Positions 33,411 through 42,374 of a stretch of DNA of 64,000 nucleotides are shown here, one piece after another (the stretch's first letter is position 1; each line of letters opens with the position of its first letter). The translations under genes and the position numbers were made by a program. The DNA is from Mesorhizobium tianshanense (GTDB taxonomy: Bacteria; Pseudomonadota; Alphaproteobacteria; Rhizobiales; Rhizobiaceae). Below the pieces are notes generated by a model that ran no database searches, was not told the origin of the DNA, and worked only from the letters and a program-made list of their open reading frames with translations. Where the stretch lies: assembly GCF_007830515.1 (NCBI RefSeq), contig NZ_VLKT01000027.1, positions 1-64,000 on the forward strand, in the 5' to 3' direction.

Positions 33411-33568
33411 TAGTCAACAAGCCAATCGGGCGGAAGTGCGGCGACCGAGGAGATTGTCTCGTGCCTTTTCCTTGCGCCTGTTGGCTCAAGAGGATTCGCT
33501 CAGGCGACCTTGCCCGAGACCGACCGCGACTCTAAAGAGGCGCGACCGACAAGAGAAGGAAACGTCCC

Positions 33569-33913
33569 ATGAGCATTCGTCGCATCGATGTAGGCCCGCG
33601 CATGAGCCAGATCGTCATCCACGGCAACACCGTCTATCTGGCCGGTCAGGTCGGAACGCCTGGCGCAAGCGTTGGCGAGCAGACCAAGTCAATCCTGGCG
33701 GCCATCGATGAGTTGCTGGCCAAGGCAGGCACCGACAAGACCAAGATCCTGCAGGCGATCATCTGGCTGGCCGACATGGGCACCTTTGCCGAGATGAACG
33801 CGGAGTGGGACAAGTGGGTGCCGCAGGGCCACACCCCGGCCCGCGCCACCGGCGAAGCCAAGCTTGCCGGACCGGAATATCTGGTCGAGATCATCGTTAC
33901 CGCGGCGATTTGA
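33569..33913 (+). CDS. RidA-family protein
   Basis: A 114-residue YjgF/YER057c/UK114 protein of the RidA family, which hydrolyses reactive enamine/imine intermediates. Recognisable are NTVYLAGQVGTPGAS, TKILQAIIWLADMGTFAEMN and the signature TPARATGEAKLAGPEYLVEI, whose Arg binds the substrate carboxylate. The C-terminal segment is a variant of the usual form, so the subgroup may have another function. It stands alone between the zinc operon and the hut cluster. Confidence 0.88.
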   Translation: MSIRRIDVGPRMSQIVIHGNTVYLAGQVGTPGASVGEQTKSILAAIDELLAKAGTDKTKILQAIIWLADMGTFAEMNAEWDKWVPQGHTPARATGEAKLAGPEYLVEIIVTAAI

Positions 33914-33924
33914 GGCGCGGCGCT

Positions 33925-34767
33925 TTACCCTCCCCCTCGAGGGGTGGGGTCGGGCGAGGTTGCACCGACCCCACCCCGCGTCACAAAGTGCCGCTTTGCG
34001 GCACTTGCTCCGCGACCCTCCCCTCCCTGCGAAGGCGTAAACCTTGCCACCAGCATGTGGCTGTCCGCCGGGTAGGTGAAACGGACATGGGTGACGGGGT
34101 GCTCGGCGCTCCATGTCCGCCGCTCGACCACCAGGCACGGCGCGCCGGCCTCGATATCGAGTGCCGTCGCAATGTGTTTGTCGGCGGCAAAGGCGCGGAT
34201 GCGGTGTTCGGCGGCACTCCAAGGTACGCGAGCGATCAGCCAAGGCCCGGGCGCCATGGCATGAAATTCCTCGTCGGCGGCCTCGGCCACCGCGGCAAGG
34301 TTGATCAGCCGCTGTTCGTGGGCGAACGGCCGCTTGCCGGCGAAATGCCGGCACTCCAGCGCCAGAACCGGTCCGGCGGCGGCGAGTTCCAGCAAGGCGC
34401 GATCCTCGGCGCTGCTGCGCCTTTTGTGTCGCGCCACACGCTCGTAGCGATAGGGCAGGCCGAGCGCCTCGACCTCGATCCTGATGTCGTGGATTTCCAA
34501 CACCGCGGCCTGCGATTGCGGCCGCCGGACGAAGCTTCCGGAGCGGCGGCGGCGCTCGATCAGCCCGGCCTTGGCGAGCTGCGACAGTGCCTTGTTGACC
34601 GTCATGCGAGAACATTTGTACTCGGCCGTCAGTTCGTGCTCGAACGGGATGCGGTGACCGGGCGCCCATGCGCCGGACAGGATCCGCTCGCTGATGTCGG
34701 ACAGGATGCGCTGGTGCAGCGAGAGAGGTTCGCCGACATCCACATCCATTGTCTCGATCGTGCTCAT
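33925..34767 (-). CDS. hutC: Histidine utilisation repressor HutC (GntR/UTRA)
   Basis: A 280-residue GntR-family regulator. The N-terminal helix-turn-helix is LHQRILSDISERILSGAWAP, then KCSRMTVNKALSQLAKAGLI, followed by a UTRA ligand domain that binds urocanate (HFAGKRPFAHEQRLINL; PVTHVRFTYPADSHML). Its start overlaps the hutF stop by four bases. The family C-terminus seems to end near ARFTPSQ; about 33 extra residues run into a palindromic repeat. It represses the hut genes through the palindrome between hutF and hutI. Confidence 0.93.
   Translation of the reverse strand: MSTIETMDVDVGEPLSLHQRILSDISERILSGAWAPGHRIPFEHELTAEYKCSRMTVNKALSQLAKAGLIERRRRSGSFVRRPQSQAAVLEIHDIRIEVEALGLPYRYERVARHKRRSSAEDRALLELAAAGPVLALECRHFAGKRPFAHEQRLINLAAVAEAADEEFHAMAPGPWLIARVPWSAAEHRIRAFAADKHIATALDIEAGAPCLVVERRTWSAEHPVTHVRFTYPADSHMLVARFTPSQGGEGRGASAAKRHFVTRGGVGATSPDPTPRGGG
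33930..34035. repeat. Palindromic element, second copy, overlapping the hutC 3' end
   Basis: GGGTGGGGTCGG (33942-33953) pairs with CCGACCCCACCC (33965-33976), and AAGTGCCGC (33986-33994) with GCGGCACTT (33998-34006). The layout CCCCACCCCGC, hairpin, GCGACCCTCCCC is shared with the element at 2356-2464. This copy is translated as the end of hutC. Element edges are approximate. Confidence 0.7.
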
Positions 34768-36116
34768 GCCGAAAGCGCCGCCATCACCTTGCGAAAACGC
34801 TCGGCAATGGCATCGCGCCTTGTATGCCTGCCGCCGCTGACCAGTTTCTTGCCATGCACCCAGACGCAATCGACCTTGGTGCCGTTGGCGAAGATCCAGA
34901 CGTCGAGCACCGCATCGCCCGTCTTGCCTGCAAGCGAAGGGTGGTTGCCATCGAGCGAGACGAAATCGGCTGAGGCACCGGCGGCGATCCGCGAGGGTCC
35001 TGCGCCAAGGGCGGCACTGCCGCCGTCGAGTGCCGCATCGAACAGCGCACGGCCGGTCGAGCCACTGGCGACCGCAAGCACGTTGCGGGCGCGGTGGGCG
35101 AGGCGCTGCGAATATTCGAGCTGCCGCAATTCGTCCGGCAGGCCGATCAGCACGTTTGAATCGGAGCCGACGCCGAAGCGGCCGCCATGTTGCTTGAACA
35201 AAGGTGCGGCAAAGGTGCCGTCGCCGAGATTGGCCTCTGTGATTGGGCAGAGGCCGGCGATCGCTCCGCTCTTCGCCATGGCCGCCGTCTCGGTCTCGGT
35301 CATGTGGGTGGCGTGGATCAGGCACCAGCGCTTATCGACCTTGGCGTTGGCGAGCAGCCATTCGACCGGCCGCACCGCGGACCAGGCAAGACAGTCCTCA
35401 ACCTCCTTCACTTGCTCGGCGACATGGATGTGGATCGGTCCGTCCGGCACTAGTGCCGCGATGTTTTCCAATTCATCTGGCGTCACGGCGCGCAGACTGT
35501 GCGGGGCGACGCCAACGACGGCTTGATTCAAGCTGCGGACGGATTCGCGGCATTTCTCAACAAGCCGCGAGAACCGATTCATATCGTTGATAAATCGCCG
35601 CTGGCCTTCATTCGGCGCGGCGCCGCCGAAGGAGGAATGCGCATAGAAGACCGGCAGCAGTGTCAGCCCAATGCCGGTGTCGACAGCCGCGGCAGTGATG
35701 CGCTCGGCCATCTCGGCGATGTTGGCATAGGGCCGGCCGTCGCGGTCGTGGTGGAGATAGTGAAACTCGCCGACGCGCGAAAAGCCGGCCTCCAGCATCT
35801 CGACATAGAGCTGGGCCGCGACCGATTCGACCTGTTCCGGCGTCATCGACAGGGCGAAGCGGTACATCACCTCGCGCCAGCTCCAGAAACTGTCGGCGGA
35901 GGGCCCGCGCAACTCGGCAAGGCCGGCCATGCCGCGCTGGAAGGCATGGCTGTGCAGATTCGGCATGCCTGGCAGCAGGATGGCATGGCGTTCGTCGCCG
36001 GGCTGGGATGTGGCGTCCGGCTCGACCGTCGCGATGCGGCCTTCAGCGATGACGATCCGGGTATCGGAATGCCAGCCGTCGGGCAGAAGCGCCTGTTCCG
36101 CAAAGATCGTCGTCAC
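34764..36116 (-). CDS. hutF: Formimidoylglutamate deiminase
   Basis: A 450-residue amidohydrolase that deaminates N-formimino-L-glutamate to N-formylglutamate, the fork of histidine breakdown used with HutG. Metal and catalytic residues appear in PNLHSHAFQRGMAG, GPIHIHVAEQ, WCLIHATHM and GSDSNVLIG. The start is GTG at 36116, with GGAG seven bases upstream; no ATG fits, although the frame stays open far upstream antisense to hutI. hutC overlaps its end by four bases. Divergent from hutI across the HutC operator. Confidence 0.94.
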   Translation of the reverse strand: MTTIFAEQALLPDGWHSDTRIVIAEGRIATVEPDATSQPGDERHAILLPGMPNLHSHAFQRGMAGLAELRGPSADSFWSWREVMYRFALSMTPEQVESVAAQLYVEMLEAGFSRVGEFHYLHHDRDGRPYANIAEMAERITAAAVDTGIGLTLLPVFYAHSSFGGAAPNEGQRRFINDMNRFSRLVEKCRESVRSLNQAVVGVAPHSLRAVTPDELENIAALVPDGPIHIHVAEQVKEVEDCLAWSAVRPVEWLLANAKVDKRWCLIHATHMTETETAAMAKSGAIAGLCPITEANLGDGTFAAPLFKQHGGRFGVGSDSNVLIGLPDELRQLEYSQRLAHRARNVLAVASGSTGRALFDAALDGGSAALGAGPSRIAAGASADFVSLDGNHPSLAGKTGDAVLDVWIFANGTKVDCVWVHGKKLVSGGRHTRRDAIAERFRKVMAALSA

Positions 36117-36173
36117 GTTTTTCTCCAAAATCCCATCTGGCGGTATGATGATAGCACTTGCAACGAACTTCAA

Positions 36174-36187
36174 TATGTATATACATA
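36174..36187. promoter_or_regulatory. HutC operator
   Basis: TATGTATATACATA is a perfect 14-base palindrome in the hutF/hutI divergent promoter. The TGTATATACA core matches the known GntR-type HutC site, so one site can control both arms of the cluster. Binding inferred. Confidence 0.8.
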
Positions 36188-36212
36188 ATCGCCACCGATT
36201 GAAACGGAAAAG

Positions 36213-37466
36213 ATGATGGCTGGAGAGAGCAAAGATCGGGCAGGGAAGATTCGCATCTGGCGCAACGCACGCCTGGCGACCATGGCCGAAAGCGCCGCTG
36301 GACTTGGCATCGTCGAACACGGCGCGATTGCCGCGCGCGATGGCCTGATCGTTTATGCCGGCCCAGAAGCCGACATGCTGGCGGCATTTGGCCCCACAGT
36401 ATTCGGCAAAGCGGGCGAGATTGTCGATTGCGAAGGCCGCTGGATCACGCCAGGCCTGATCGACTGCCATACCCATCTGGTCCATGCCGGCGACCGCGCC
36501 AACGAATTCGAGATGCGGCTTGCCGGCGCCACCTATGAAGAGGTCACCAAGGCCGGCGGCGGCATCGTTTCCTCGGTCAAGGCGCTGCGCGCTGCCGGCG
36601 AGCACGAACTGGTTGCGCAGTCGCTGCCGCGCCTCGATGCGCTGATCGCCGAAGGCCTCACCACCATCGAGATCAAATCGGGCTACGGGCTCGACATCGA
36701 AAACGAGAAGAAATCGCTGCGCGCCGCGCGGCTCCTGGGCGAACACCGTCCGGTAACAGTAAGGACGAGCTTCCTCGGCGCTCATGCCCTGCCGCCCGAA
36801 GCGAAAGGCGACAAGGACGCTTTTAGCGATCTGGTCGCAAAGGAGATTTTGCCGGCCGTCGCTGCCGAGGGCTTGGCCGATGCCGTCGACGGCTTTTGCG
36901 AGGGCATCGCCTTTTCGCCGGAGCAGATTTCTCGGGTGTTCGACGCGGCGAAGGCAGCGGGCCTGCCGGTAAAGCTCCATGCCGACCAGCTGTCCAATCT
37001 GCATGGCGCCGAACTCGCGGCGCGCTATGGCGCGCTGTCGGCAGACCATCTCGAATACACCGACGAGGCGGGTGCTGCGGCGATGGCCACGGCCGGAACC
37101 GTGGCGACGATCCTGCCAGGCGCCTATTATTTCATCCGCGAGACCAAGAAGCCGCCGATCGGACTGTTTCGTCAGCACGGCGTCAGGATGGCGGTCGCCA
37201 CCGACTGCAATCCCGGCACTTCGCCGCTGACCTCACTGCTGCTGACCATGAACATGGCAGCGACCTTGTTTGGCCTGACCGTGGAGGAATGCCTCGCCGG
37301 TGTCACCCGCGAGGCTGCCCGCGCGCTGGGGCTGTTCGGAAAGACCGGTACGCTGGAGGCCGGAAAATCGGCAGACCTGGCGATCTGGAACATCGAGCGC
37401 CCGGCCGAGCTCGTCTACCGCATGGGCTTCAACCCGCTGCATGCCCGCATCTGGAGAGGACGATGA
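36213..37466 (+). CDS. hutI: Imidazolonepropionase
   Basis: A 417-residue metal-dependent hydrolase that opens imidazolonepropionate to formiminoglutamate. The metal site begins at DCHTHLVHAGDRANEF; TIEIKSGYGLD, LHADQLSN and ATDCNPGTSPL are family motifs, the last with the catalytic Asp. Two adjacent ATGs (36213, 36216) are possible starts. First gene of the plus-strand hut operon; its stop overlaps the hutH start. Confidence 0.96.
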   Translation: MMAGESKDRAGKIRIWRNARLATMAESAAGLGIVEHGAIAARDGLIVYAGPEADMLAAFGPTVFGKAGEIVDCEGRWITPGLIDCHTHLVHAGDRANEFEMRLAGATYEEVTKAGGGIVSSVKALRAAGEHELVAQSLPRLDALIAEGLTTIEIKSGYGLDIENEKKSLRAARLLGEHRPVTVRTSFLGAHALPPEAKGDKDAFSDLVAKEILPAVAAEGLADAVDGFCEGIAFSPEQISRVFDAAKAAGLPVKLHADQLSNLHGAELAARYGALSADHLEYTDEAGAAAMATAGTVATILPGAYYFIRETKKPPIGLFRQHGVRMAVATDCNPGTSPLTSLLLTMNMAATLFGLTVEECLAGVTREAARALGLFGKTGTLEAGKSADLAIWNIERPAELVYRMGFNPLHARIWRGR

Positions 37467-39004
37467 GCGAACTTAAACTCAAGCCGGGCAACGCAGCGCT
37501 GGCCGACTGGCGCGAAGTCTATCGTGGTGCCGTGCCGAAGCTGGACGCTGCCTGCCGGCCGAAGATCAAGGCCAGCGCCGAGGCGGTTGCGCGGATCGTT
37601 GCCAAGGGCGAGCCGGTCTATGGCATCAACACCGGTTTCGGCAAGCTGGCCAGCGTCCGCATTCCCGCCGCCGACCTCGAGACGCTTCAACGCAACATCG
37701 TGCTGTCGCATGCCGCCGGCGTCGGCGAACCGATGCCGGTTGCTGTTTGCCGGCTGATGATGGCGCTGAAGCTGGCCAGCCTGGCGCAGGGCGCTTCCGG
37801 CGTGCGGCCACAGACCATCGAGTTGCTGGAAGCGATGCTGGCCAACGACGTCATCCCGGTGGTGCCGGCGCAAGGCTCCGTCGGCGCATCCGGCGATCTC
37901 GCGCCGCTGTCGCACATGACGGCGGTGATGATCGGCGTCGGCGAGTGCTTTACCCCGCATGGCCGCGTTCCGGCCAAGGTCGCTTTTGTTTCGCACGGGC
38001 TGGAGCCGGTCATCCTTGGCGCCAAGGAAGGATTGGCGCTGCTCAACGGCACACAGTTTTCGACCGCCTATGCGCTGGCCGCCCTGTTCGACGCCGAAGT
38101 GCTTTATCAGTCGGCGCTTGTCGCCGGCGCGCTTTCGACCGACGCCGCCAAGGGCTCCGACGCCCCATTCGATCCGCGCATCCATCTGCTCAGGAAGCAT
38201 CCTGGCCAGATCGAGACGGCTGAGGCGCTGCGCAACCTGATGGCCGGCAGCGCCATCCGTGAATCGCACCGGCTCGGCGACGAGCGCGTGCAGGACCCGT
38301 ACTGCTTGCGCTGCCAGCCGCAGGTGATGGGCGCCGCACTCAGCGTGCTGCGCCAGGCCGCCGACACGCTGGGCACCGAGGCCAACGGCGTCACCGACAA
38401 TCCGCTGATCTTCGCCGAGGACGACACAGCGCTTTCCGGCGGCAATTTCCACGCTGAGCCGGTGGCCTTCGCCGCCGACATGATCGCGCTCGCCGTCTGC
38501 GAGATCGGCTCGCTGTCGGAACGGCGCATCGCCATGCTGGTCGATCCGGCGCTGTCGGGCATGCCGGCCTTCCTGACGCCGAAGCCCGGCTTGAACTCCG
38601 GCTTCATGATTCCGCAGGTGACGGCGGCGGCCCTCGTTTCGGAAAACAAGCAGAAGGCCTATCCGGCCAGCGTCGATTCGATCCCGACCTCGGCCAACCA
38701 GGAGGACCACGTCTCGATGGCAGCGCACGGCGCGCGCCGGCTGATCGGCATGGTCGAGAATGCGACGGCCGTCATCGGCATCGAATTGCTGGCCGCCGCG
38801 CAAGGCTGCGATTTCCATGCGCCGCTGACGTCGAGTGCCGCACTTGAGGCTGTGCGCAGGCTGGTCAGAGCGGAAGTGCCGCATCTCGACAATGACCGGC
38901 ATTTCCACCCCGACATGGAAAAGGCCATCGCCATGGTGCGCAGCGGCGCGGCGATCAAGGCGGCAGGCGCGGTGGCGCTGCCGGCAATTTCTGGAGCGGC
39001 ATGA
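37463..39004 (+). CDS. hutH: Histidine ammonia-lyase
   Basis: A 513-residue enzyme that removes ammonia from histidine to give urocanate. VPAQGSVGASGDLAPLSH contains the Ala-Ser-Gly that cyclises to the MIO cofactor, and YGINTGFGKLA, VTDNPLIF and SIPTSANQEDHVSM are conserved. The ATG overlaps the hutI stop (ATGA) and gives the standard length; the same frame is open much further upstream inside hutI but is not coding there. Confidence 0.97.
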   Translation: MSELKLKPGNAALADWREVYRGAVPKLDAACRPKIKASAEAVARIVAKGEPVYGINTGFGKLASVRIPAADLETLQRNIVLSHAAGVGEPMPVAVCRLMMALKLASLAQGASGVRPQTIELLEAMLANDVIPVVPAQGSVGASGDLAPLSHMTAVMIGVGECFTPHGRVPAKVAFVSHGLEPVILGAKEGLALLNGTQFSTAYALAALFDAEVLYQSALVAGALSTDAAKGSDAPFDPRIHLLRKHPGQIETAEALRNLMAGSAIRESHRLGDERVQDPYCLRCQPQVMGAALSVLRQAADTLGTEANGVTDNPLIFAEDDTALSGGNFHAEPVAFAADMIALAVCEIGSLSERRIAMLVDPALSGMPAFLTPKPGLNSGFMIPQVTAAALVSENKQKAYPASVDSIPTSANQEDHVSMAAHGARRLIGMVENATAVIGIELLAAAQGCDFHAPLTSSAALEAVRRLVRAEVPHLDNDRHFHPDMEKAIAMVRSGAAIKAAGAVALPAISGAA

Positions 39005-39822
39005 TGAACGAACGCGACTGGCTTACCGTCCACGAGGGAACCAAGCCGCTGCTTGTCAGCTTGCCGCATACCGGCACCGATTTGGCTGGTTTGGAAGATC
39101 GGTTCGTTTCGCCGTGGCTCGCACGTCGCGACACGGACTGGTGGATCGAACAACTCTATGACTTTGCGGCTGATCTTGGCGCCAGCGTTATTCGGACGTC
39201 GATCTCGCGCAGCGTCATCGACGTCAATCGCGATCCGTCTGGTGTTTCTCTGTATCCCGGCCAAACCACTACCGGTCTTTGCCCAACCGAGACGTTTGAC
39301 GGCGATCCGCTCTATCGCCCCGGCTTGGAACCAGACGCTGAAGAGATAGAACATCGGAGCCGTCGCTTTTTTTTCCCGTATCACAGCGAAATTGCAGGAG
39401 AAGTTGCGCGGATAAAGGGTGCTCATGGCAGGGCCGTCGTCTATGACTGCCACTCGATCCGCTCGGTATTGCCGCGCCTGTTCGAGGGCACGTTGCCGGT
39501 GTTCAATTTGGGCACCAATGACGGCAAGAGCGCCGATCCGGCCCTGCAGGCAACGGTCGGCCAGATTCTCGCCGAAACCGGCGAGACATACGTTGTGAAT
39601 GGCCGCTTCAAGGGTGGCTGGATTACGCGCAATTTCGGCCAGCCGCAAAACAACGTCCATACGCTGCAGATGGAACTCTCCAACCGCGGCTATATGCGCG
39701 AGCCCGAGGGCAAGGGGACGCCCGACAATTGGCCGGTGCCTTACGACCCCGCATTCGCCGCGCCGATCCGCGCCACGCTGCAGCGGATTCTGGAAAGCGC
39801 GATTGCCTGGGCCGGGCGCTGA
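39001..39822 (+). CDS. hutG: N-formylglutamate deformylase
   Basis: A 273-residue N-formylglutamate amidohydrolase, which releases formate and glutamate. LLVSLPHTGTDL, the DVNRDPSG segment and YDCHSIRSVLP carry the zinc site. It follows HutF's product in the formylglutamate branch. Starts at ATG 39001 or 39004, overlapping hutH. An eight-T run at 39367-39374 lies inside the gene and encodes Phe codons. Confidence 0.95.
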   Translation: MMNERDWLTVHEGTKPLLVSLPHTGTDLAGLEDRFVSPWLARRDTDWWIEQLYDFAADLGASVIRTSISRSVIDVNRDPSGVSLYPGQTTTGLCPTETFDGDPLYRPGLEPDAEEIEHRSRRFFFPYHSEIAGEVARIKGAHGRAVVYDCHSIRSVLPRLFEGTLPVFNLGTNDGKSADPALQATVGQILAETGETYVVNGRFKGGWITRNFGQPQNNVHTLQMELSNRGYMREPEGKGTPDNWPVPYDPAFAAPIRATLQRILESAIAWAGR

Positions 39823-39862
39823 CGCTCCTCCGCACAGCTCATTCGAAAGGGACAGTGACACC

Positions 39863-41533
39863 ATGACCGATCCTCGTCATAACATCCGCGAAGTCCGCAG
39901 TCCGCGCGGCAGCGAGCTCAACGCCCGCACATGGCTGACGGAAGCGCCGTTGCGCATGCTGATGAACAATCTCGATCCCGACGTCGCCGAAAACCCCAAC
40001 GAACTGGTCGTCTATGGCGGCATCGGCCGGGCGGCGCGCACCTGGAACGATTTCGACCGTATCGTCGCCTCTCTGAAGACGCTTGGAGATGACGAGACGC
40101 TCCTGGTGCAGTCTGGCAAGCCGGTCGGCGTGTTTCGGACGCACACCGATGCGCCGCGCGTGCTGATCGCGAATTCCAACCTGGTGCCGCACTGGGCGAC
40201 ATGGGAGAAATTCAACGAGCTCGATAAGAAGGGTCTGATGATGTACGGCCAGATGACGGCCGGCTCGTGGATCTACATCGGCACGCAAGGCATCGTGCAG
40301 GGCACCTACGAGACCTTCGTCGAGGCCGGCCGCCAGCATTATGGCGGCAATCTCAGGGGCAAATGGATCCTGACCGGCGGCCTGGGCGGCATGGGCGGCG
40401 CCCAGCCGCTGGCCGCGGTCATGGCAGGCGCCTGCTGCCTGGCGATCGAATGCGATCCCGACCGCATCGATTTCAGGCTGCGCACCCGCTATGTCGACGA
40501 ACGCGCCGACACGCTCGACGAGGCGCTGGAAAAGATCGAGCGCTGGACAAGGGCCGGCGAGGCGAAATCGGTCGGCCTGGTCGGCAACACCGCCGACATC
40601 GTGCCGGAACTGGTGCGGCGCGGCGTGCGCCCCGACATGGTCACCGACCAGACGTCGGCGCATGATCCGCTCAACGGCTATCTGCCCAAGGGCTGGTCGC
40701 TCGCCGAATGGCGAGAGAAGCGCACCAGCGACCCGAAGGCGGTCGAAAAGGCGGCGCGCGCGTCGATGCGCGAACATGTCGAGGCTATGGTGGCGTTCTG
40801 GAACGCCGGCGTGCCGACGCTCGACTATGGCAACAACATCCGCCAGGTGGCGAAGGAGGAAGGATTCGAGAACGCCTTTGCCTTCCCGGGTTTCGTGCCG
40901 GCTTACATCCGCCCGCTGTTTTGCCGCGGCATCGGCCCGTTCCGCTGGGCAGCCCTTTCAGGCGACCCGGAGGACATCTACAAGACCGACACCAAGGTGC
41001 GCGAACTGACGCCCGGAAACACCCATCTGCACAACTGGCTCGACATGGCGCGCGAGCGCATCGCCTTCCAGGGTCTGCCGGCGCGCATCTGCTGGGTCGG
41101 TCTCGGCGACCGCCACCGGCTTGGCCTCGCCTTCAACGAAATGGTGGCGAAGGGCGAGCTCAAGGCGCCGGTGGTCATCGGCCGCGATCATCTCGATTCC
41201 GGCTCGGTCGCCTCGCCGAACCGAGAGACGGAAGCGATGAAGGATGGCTCGGACGCCGTGTCCGACTGGCCGTTGCTCAACGCGCTGCTCAACACCGCCT
41301 CCGGCGCAACCTGGGTGTCGCTGCATCATGGCGGCGGCGTCGGCATGGGCTTTTCGCAGCATGCCGGCATGGTCATTGTCGCCGACGGCACACGTGAAGC
41401 GGCCAAACGCCTGGAGCGGGTGCTGTGGAACGACCCCGCGACCGGCGTCATGCGCCACGCCGATGCCGGCTATGACATCGCCATCGACTGCGCCAGGGAG
41501 CACCAGCTCAACCTGCCCGGCATCCTCGGCTGA
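39863..41533 (+). CDS. hutU: Urocanate hydratase
   Basis: A 556-residue urocanase that uses tightly bound NAD+ to add water to urocanate. The NAD site GGLGGMGGAQPLA is near residue 174, the conserved GQMTAGSWIYIGTQGI upstream, and FCRGIGPFRWAALSGDP carries the active-site Cys. The start MTDPRHNIREVRSPRG is typical. Fourth gene of the hut operon, 40 bases after hutG. Confidence 0.97.
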   Translation: MTDPRHNIREVRSPRGSELNARTWLTEAPLRMLMNNLDPDVAENPNELVVYGGIGRAARTWNDFDRIVASLKTLGDDETLLVQSGKPVGVFRTHTDAPRVLIANSNLVPHWATWEKFNELDKKGLMMYGQMTAGSWIYIGTQGIVQGTYETFVEAGRQHYGGNLRGKWILTGGLGGMGGAQPLAAVMAGACCLAIECDPDRIDFRLRTRYVDERADTLDEALEKIERWTRAGEAKSVGLVGNTADIVPELVRRGVRPDMVTDQTSAHDPLNGYLPKGWSLAEWREKRTSDPKAVEKAARASMREHVEAMVAFWNAGVPTLDYGNNIRQVAKEEGFENAFAFPGFVPAYIRPLFCRGIGPFRWAALSGDPEDIYKTDTKVRELTPGNTHLHNWLDMARERIAFQGLPARICWVGLGDRHRLGLAFNEMVAKGELKAPVVIGRDHLDSGSVASPNRETEAMKDGSDAVSDWPLLNALLNTASGATWVSLHHGGGVGMGFSQHAGMVIVADGTREAAKRLERVLWNDPATGVMRHADAGYDIAIDCAREHQLNLPGILG

Positions 41534-41541
41534 GCCGCGCC

Positions 41542-42129
41542 TTGCGCATCCTCCGGGCAGCCGAATACCGGTCCATGCCGTGGAAGAACGGCGGCGGGGT
41601 GACGACGGAAATCGCCGTCTCGCCGGCAGGTGCCGGGCTCGACGATTTCGACTGGCGCGTCTCGATGGCGCGCGTCGACAGCGGCGGGCCTTTCTCGGGT
41701 TTTACCGGAGTGGACCGAACCTTGGCCGTGCTGGGAGGCGAGGGGGTTATTCTTGATATCGCCGGCCGCCCGGCGGCTACGGTGACCAAGGCTTCCGCCC
41801 CGCTTTCCTTTCCTGCCGATGTGCCGACGCAGGCGGCGCTGGTCGCCGGTCCGATCACCGATCTCAACGTCATGACGCGGCGCGGACGGATGACCCACAC
41901 TGTCGAGCGCGTGGTGATTTCGGCTCAGACGGACATCCAGTCGGCGGCCGATGCGACCCTCGTCCTGTGTCTTGACGGGGAGATCACGGTGGCCGGCGCG
42001 GCGCCTGTCCGCATCGGACCGCGCGACACGCTGTGGCTCGGGCCGGACGCCAAGAAACGGCGCCTGGAGCCTGCCCGAACGGCGACGCTGTTCGTCATCC
42101 GCATCGATCGCGTAGCCGCAAACGATTAA
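41542..42129 (+). CDS. hutD: HutD-family protein
   Basis: A 195-residue HutD protein with a cupin fold. RSMPWKNGGGVTTEIAVSP is the family signature near residue 10, and GFTGVDRTLAVLGGEGVIL follows. In Pseudomonas HutD limits hut expression, perhaps by binding formylglutamate or urocanate; that role here is inferred. Start is TTG at 41542, nine bases after the hutU stop; no ATG fits. Last gene of the hut operon. Confidence 0.87.
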   Translation: MRILRAAEYRSMPWKNGGGVTTEIAVSPAGAGLDDFDWRVSMARVDSGGPFSGFTGVDRTLAVLGGEGVILDIAGRPAATVTKASAPLSFPADVPTQAALVAGPITDLNVMTRRGRMTHTVERVVISAQTDIQSAADATLVLCLDGEITVAGAAPVRIGPRDTLWLGPDAKKRRLEPARTATLFVIRIDRVAAND

Positions 42130-42207
42130 CGCCTGTTTCGAAACATGATCGCGACACCGGCGGAATATGCCGTAAGCTGAAGTCCACATCACGAAAAAGC
42201 CTGAATC

Positions 42208-42234
42208 CTTCCGTCGATCACGTCCTGACGGAAG
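42208..42234 (+). terminator. Hairpin after hutD, possible terminator
   Basis: CTTCCGTC-11 bases-GACGGAAG forms a perfect 8-base stem about 80 bases after hutD. No T-run follows, so it may only protect the 3' end. Confidence 0.35.
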
Positions 42235-42291
42235 CGAGGGGGCGATCGTCTGGCGTTGTGGTGCGAAAACAGACTTTCGGCCCATGTTTCG

Positions 42292-42307
42292 ATGCAACCA
42301 ATTGCAT
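42292..42307. promoter_or_regulatory. Palindrome upstream of ndvB
   Basis: ATGCAA-CCAA-TTGCAT is a perfect dyad about 70 bases before the ndvB start in an otherwise featureless 240-base gap. It could be an operator; no regulator can be named. Confidence 0.35.
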
Positions 42308-42374
42308 TTGAATCGGTTTTAGGGACATTGCCGTGGCGGTGACGCCGCTATGCGTCCCCCATACGGAATTTTCA

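Noticed and set aside
36117..37178. Upstream extension of hutF
   Set aside because: The open frame is antisense to hutI. The GTG at 36116 has a good ribosome binding site and matches the family N-terminus.
36896..37462. N-terminal extension of hutH by 189 codons
   Set aside because: The extension is out-of-frame hutI sequence; the MSELKLKPG start overlaps the hutI stop and gives the normal length.
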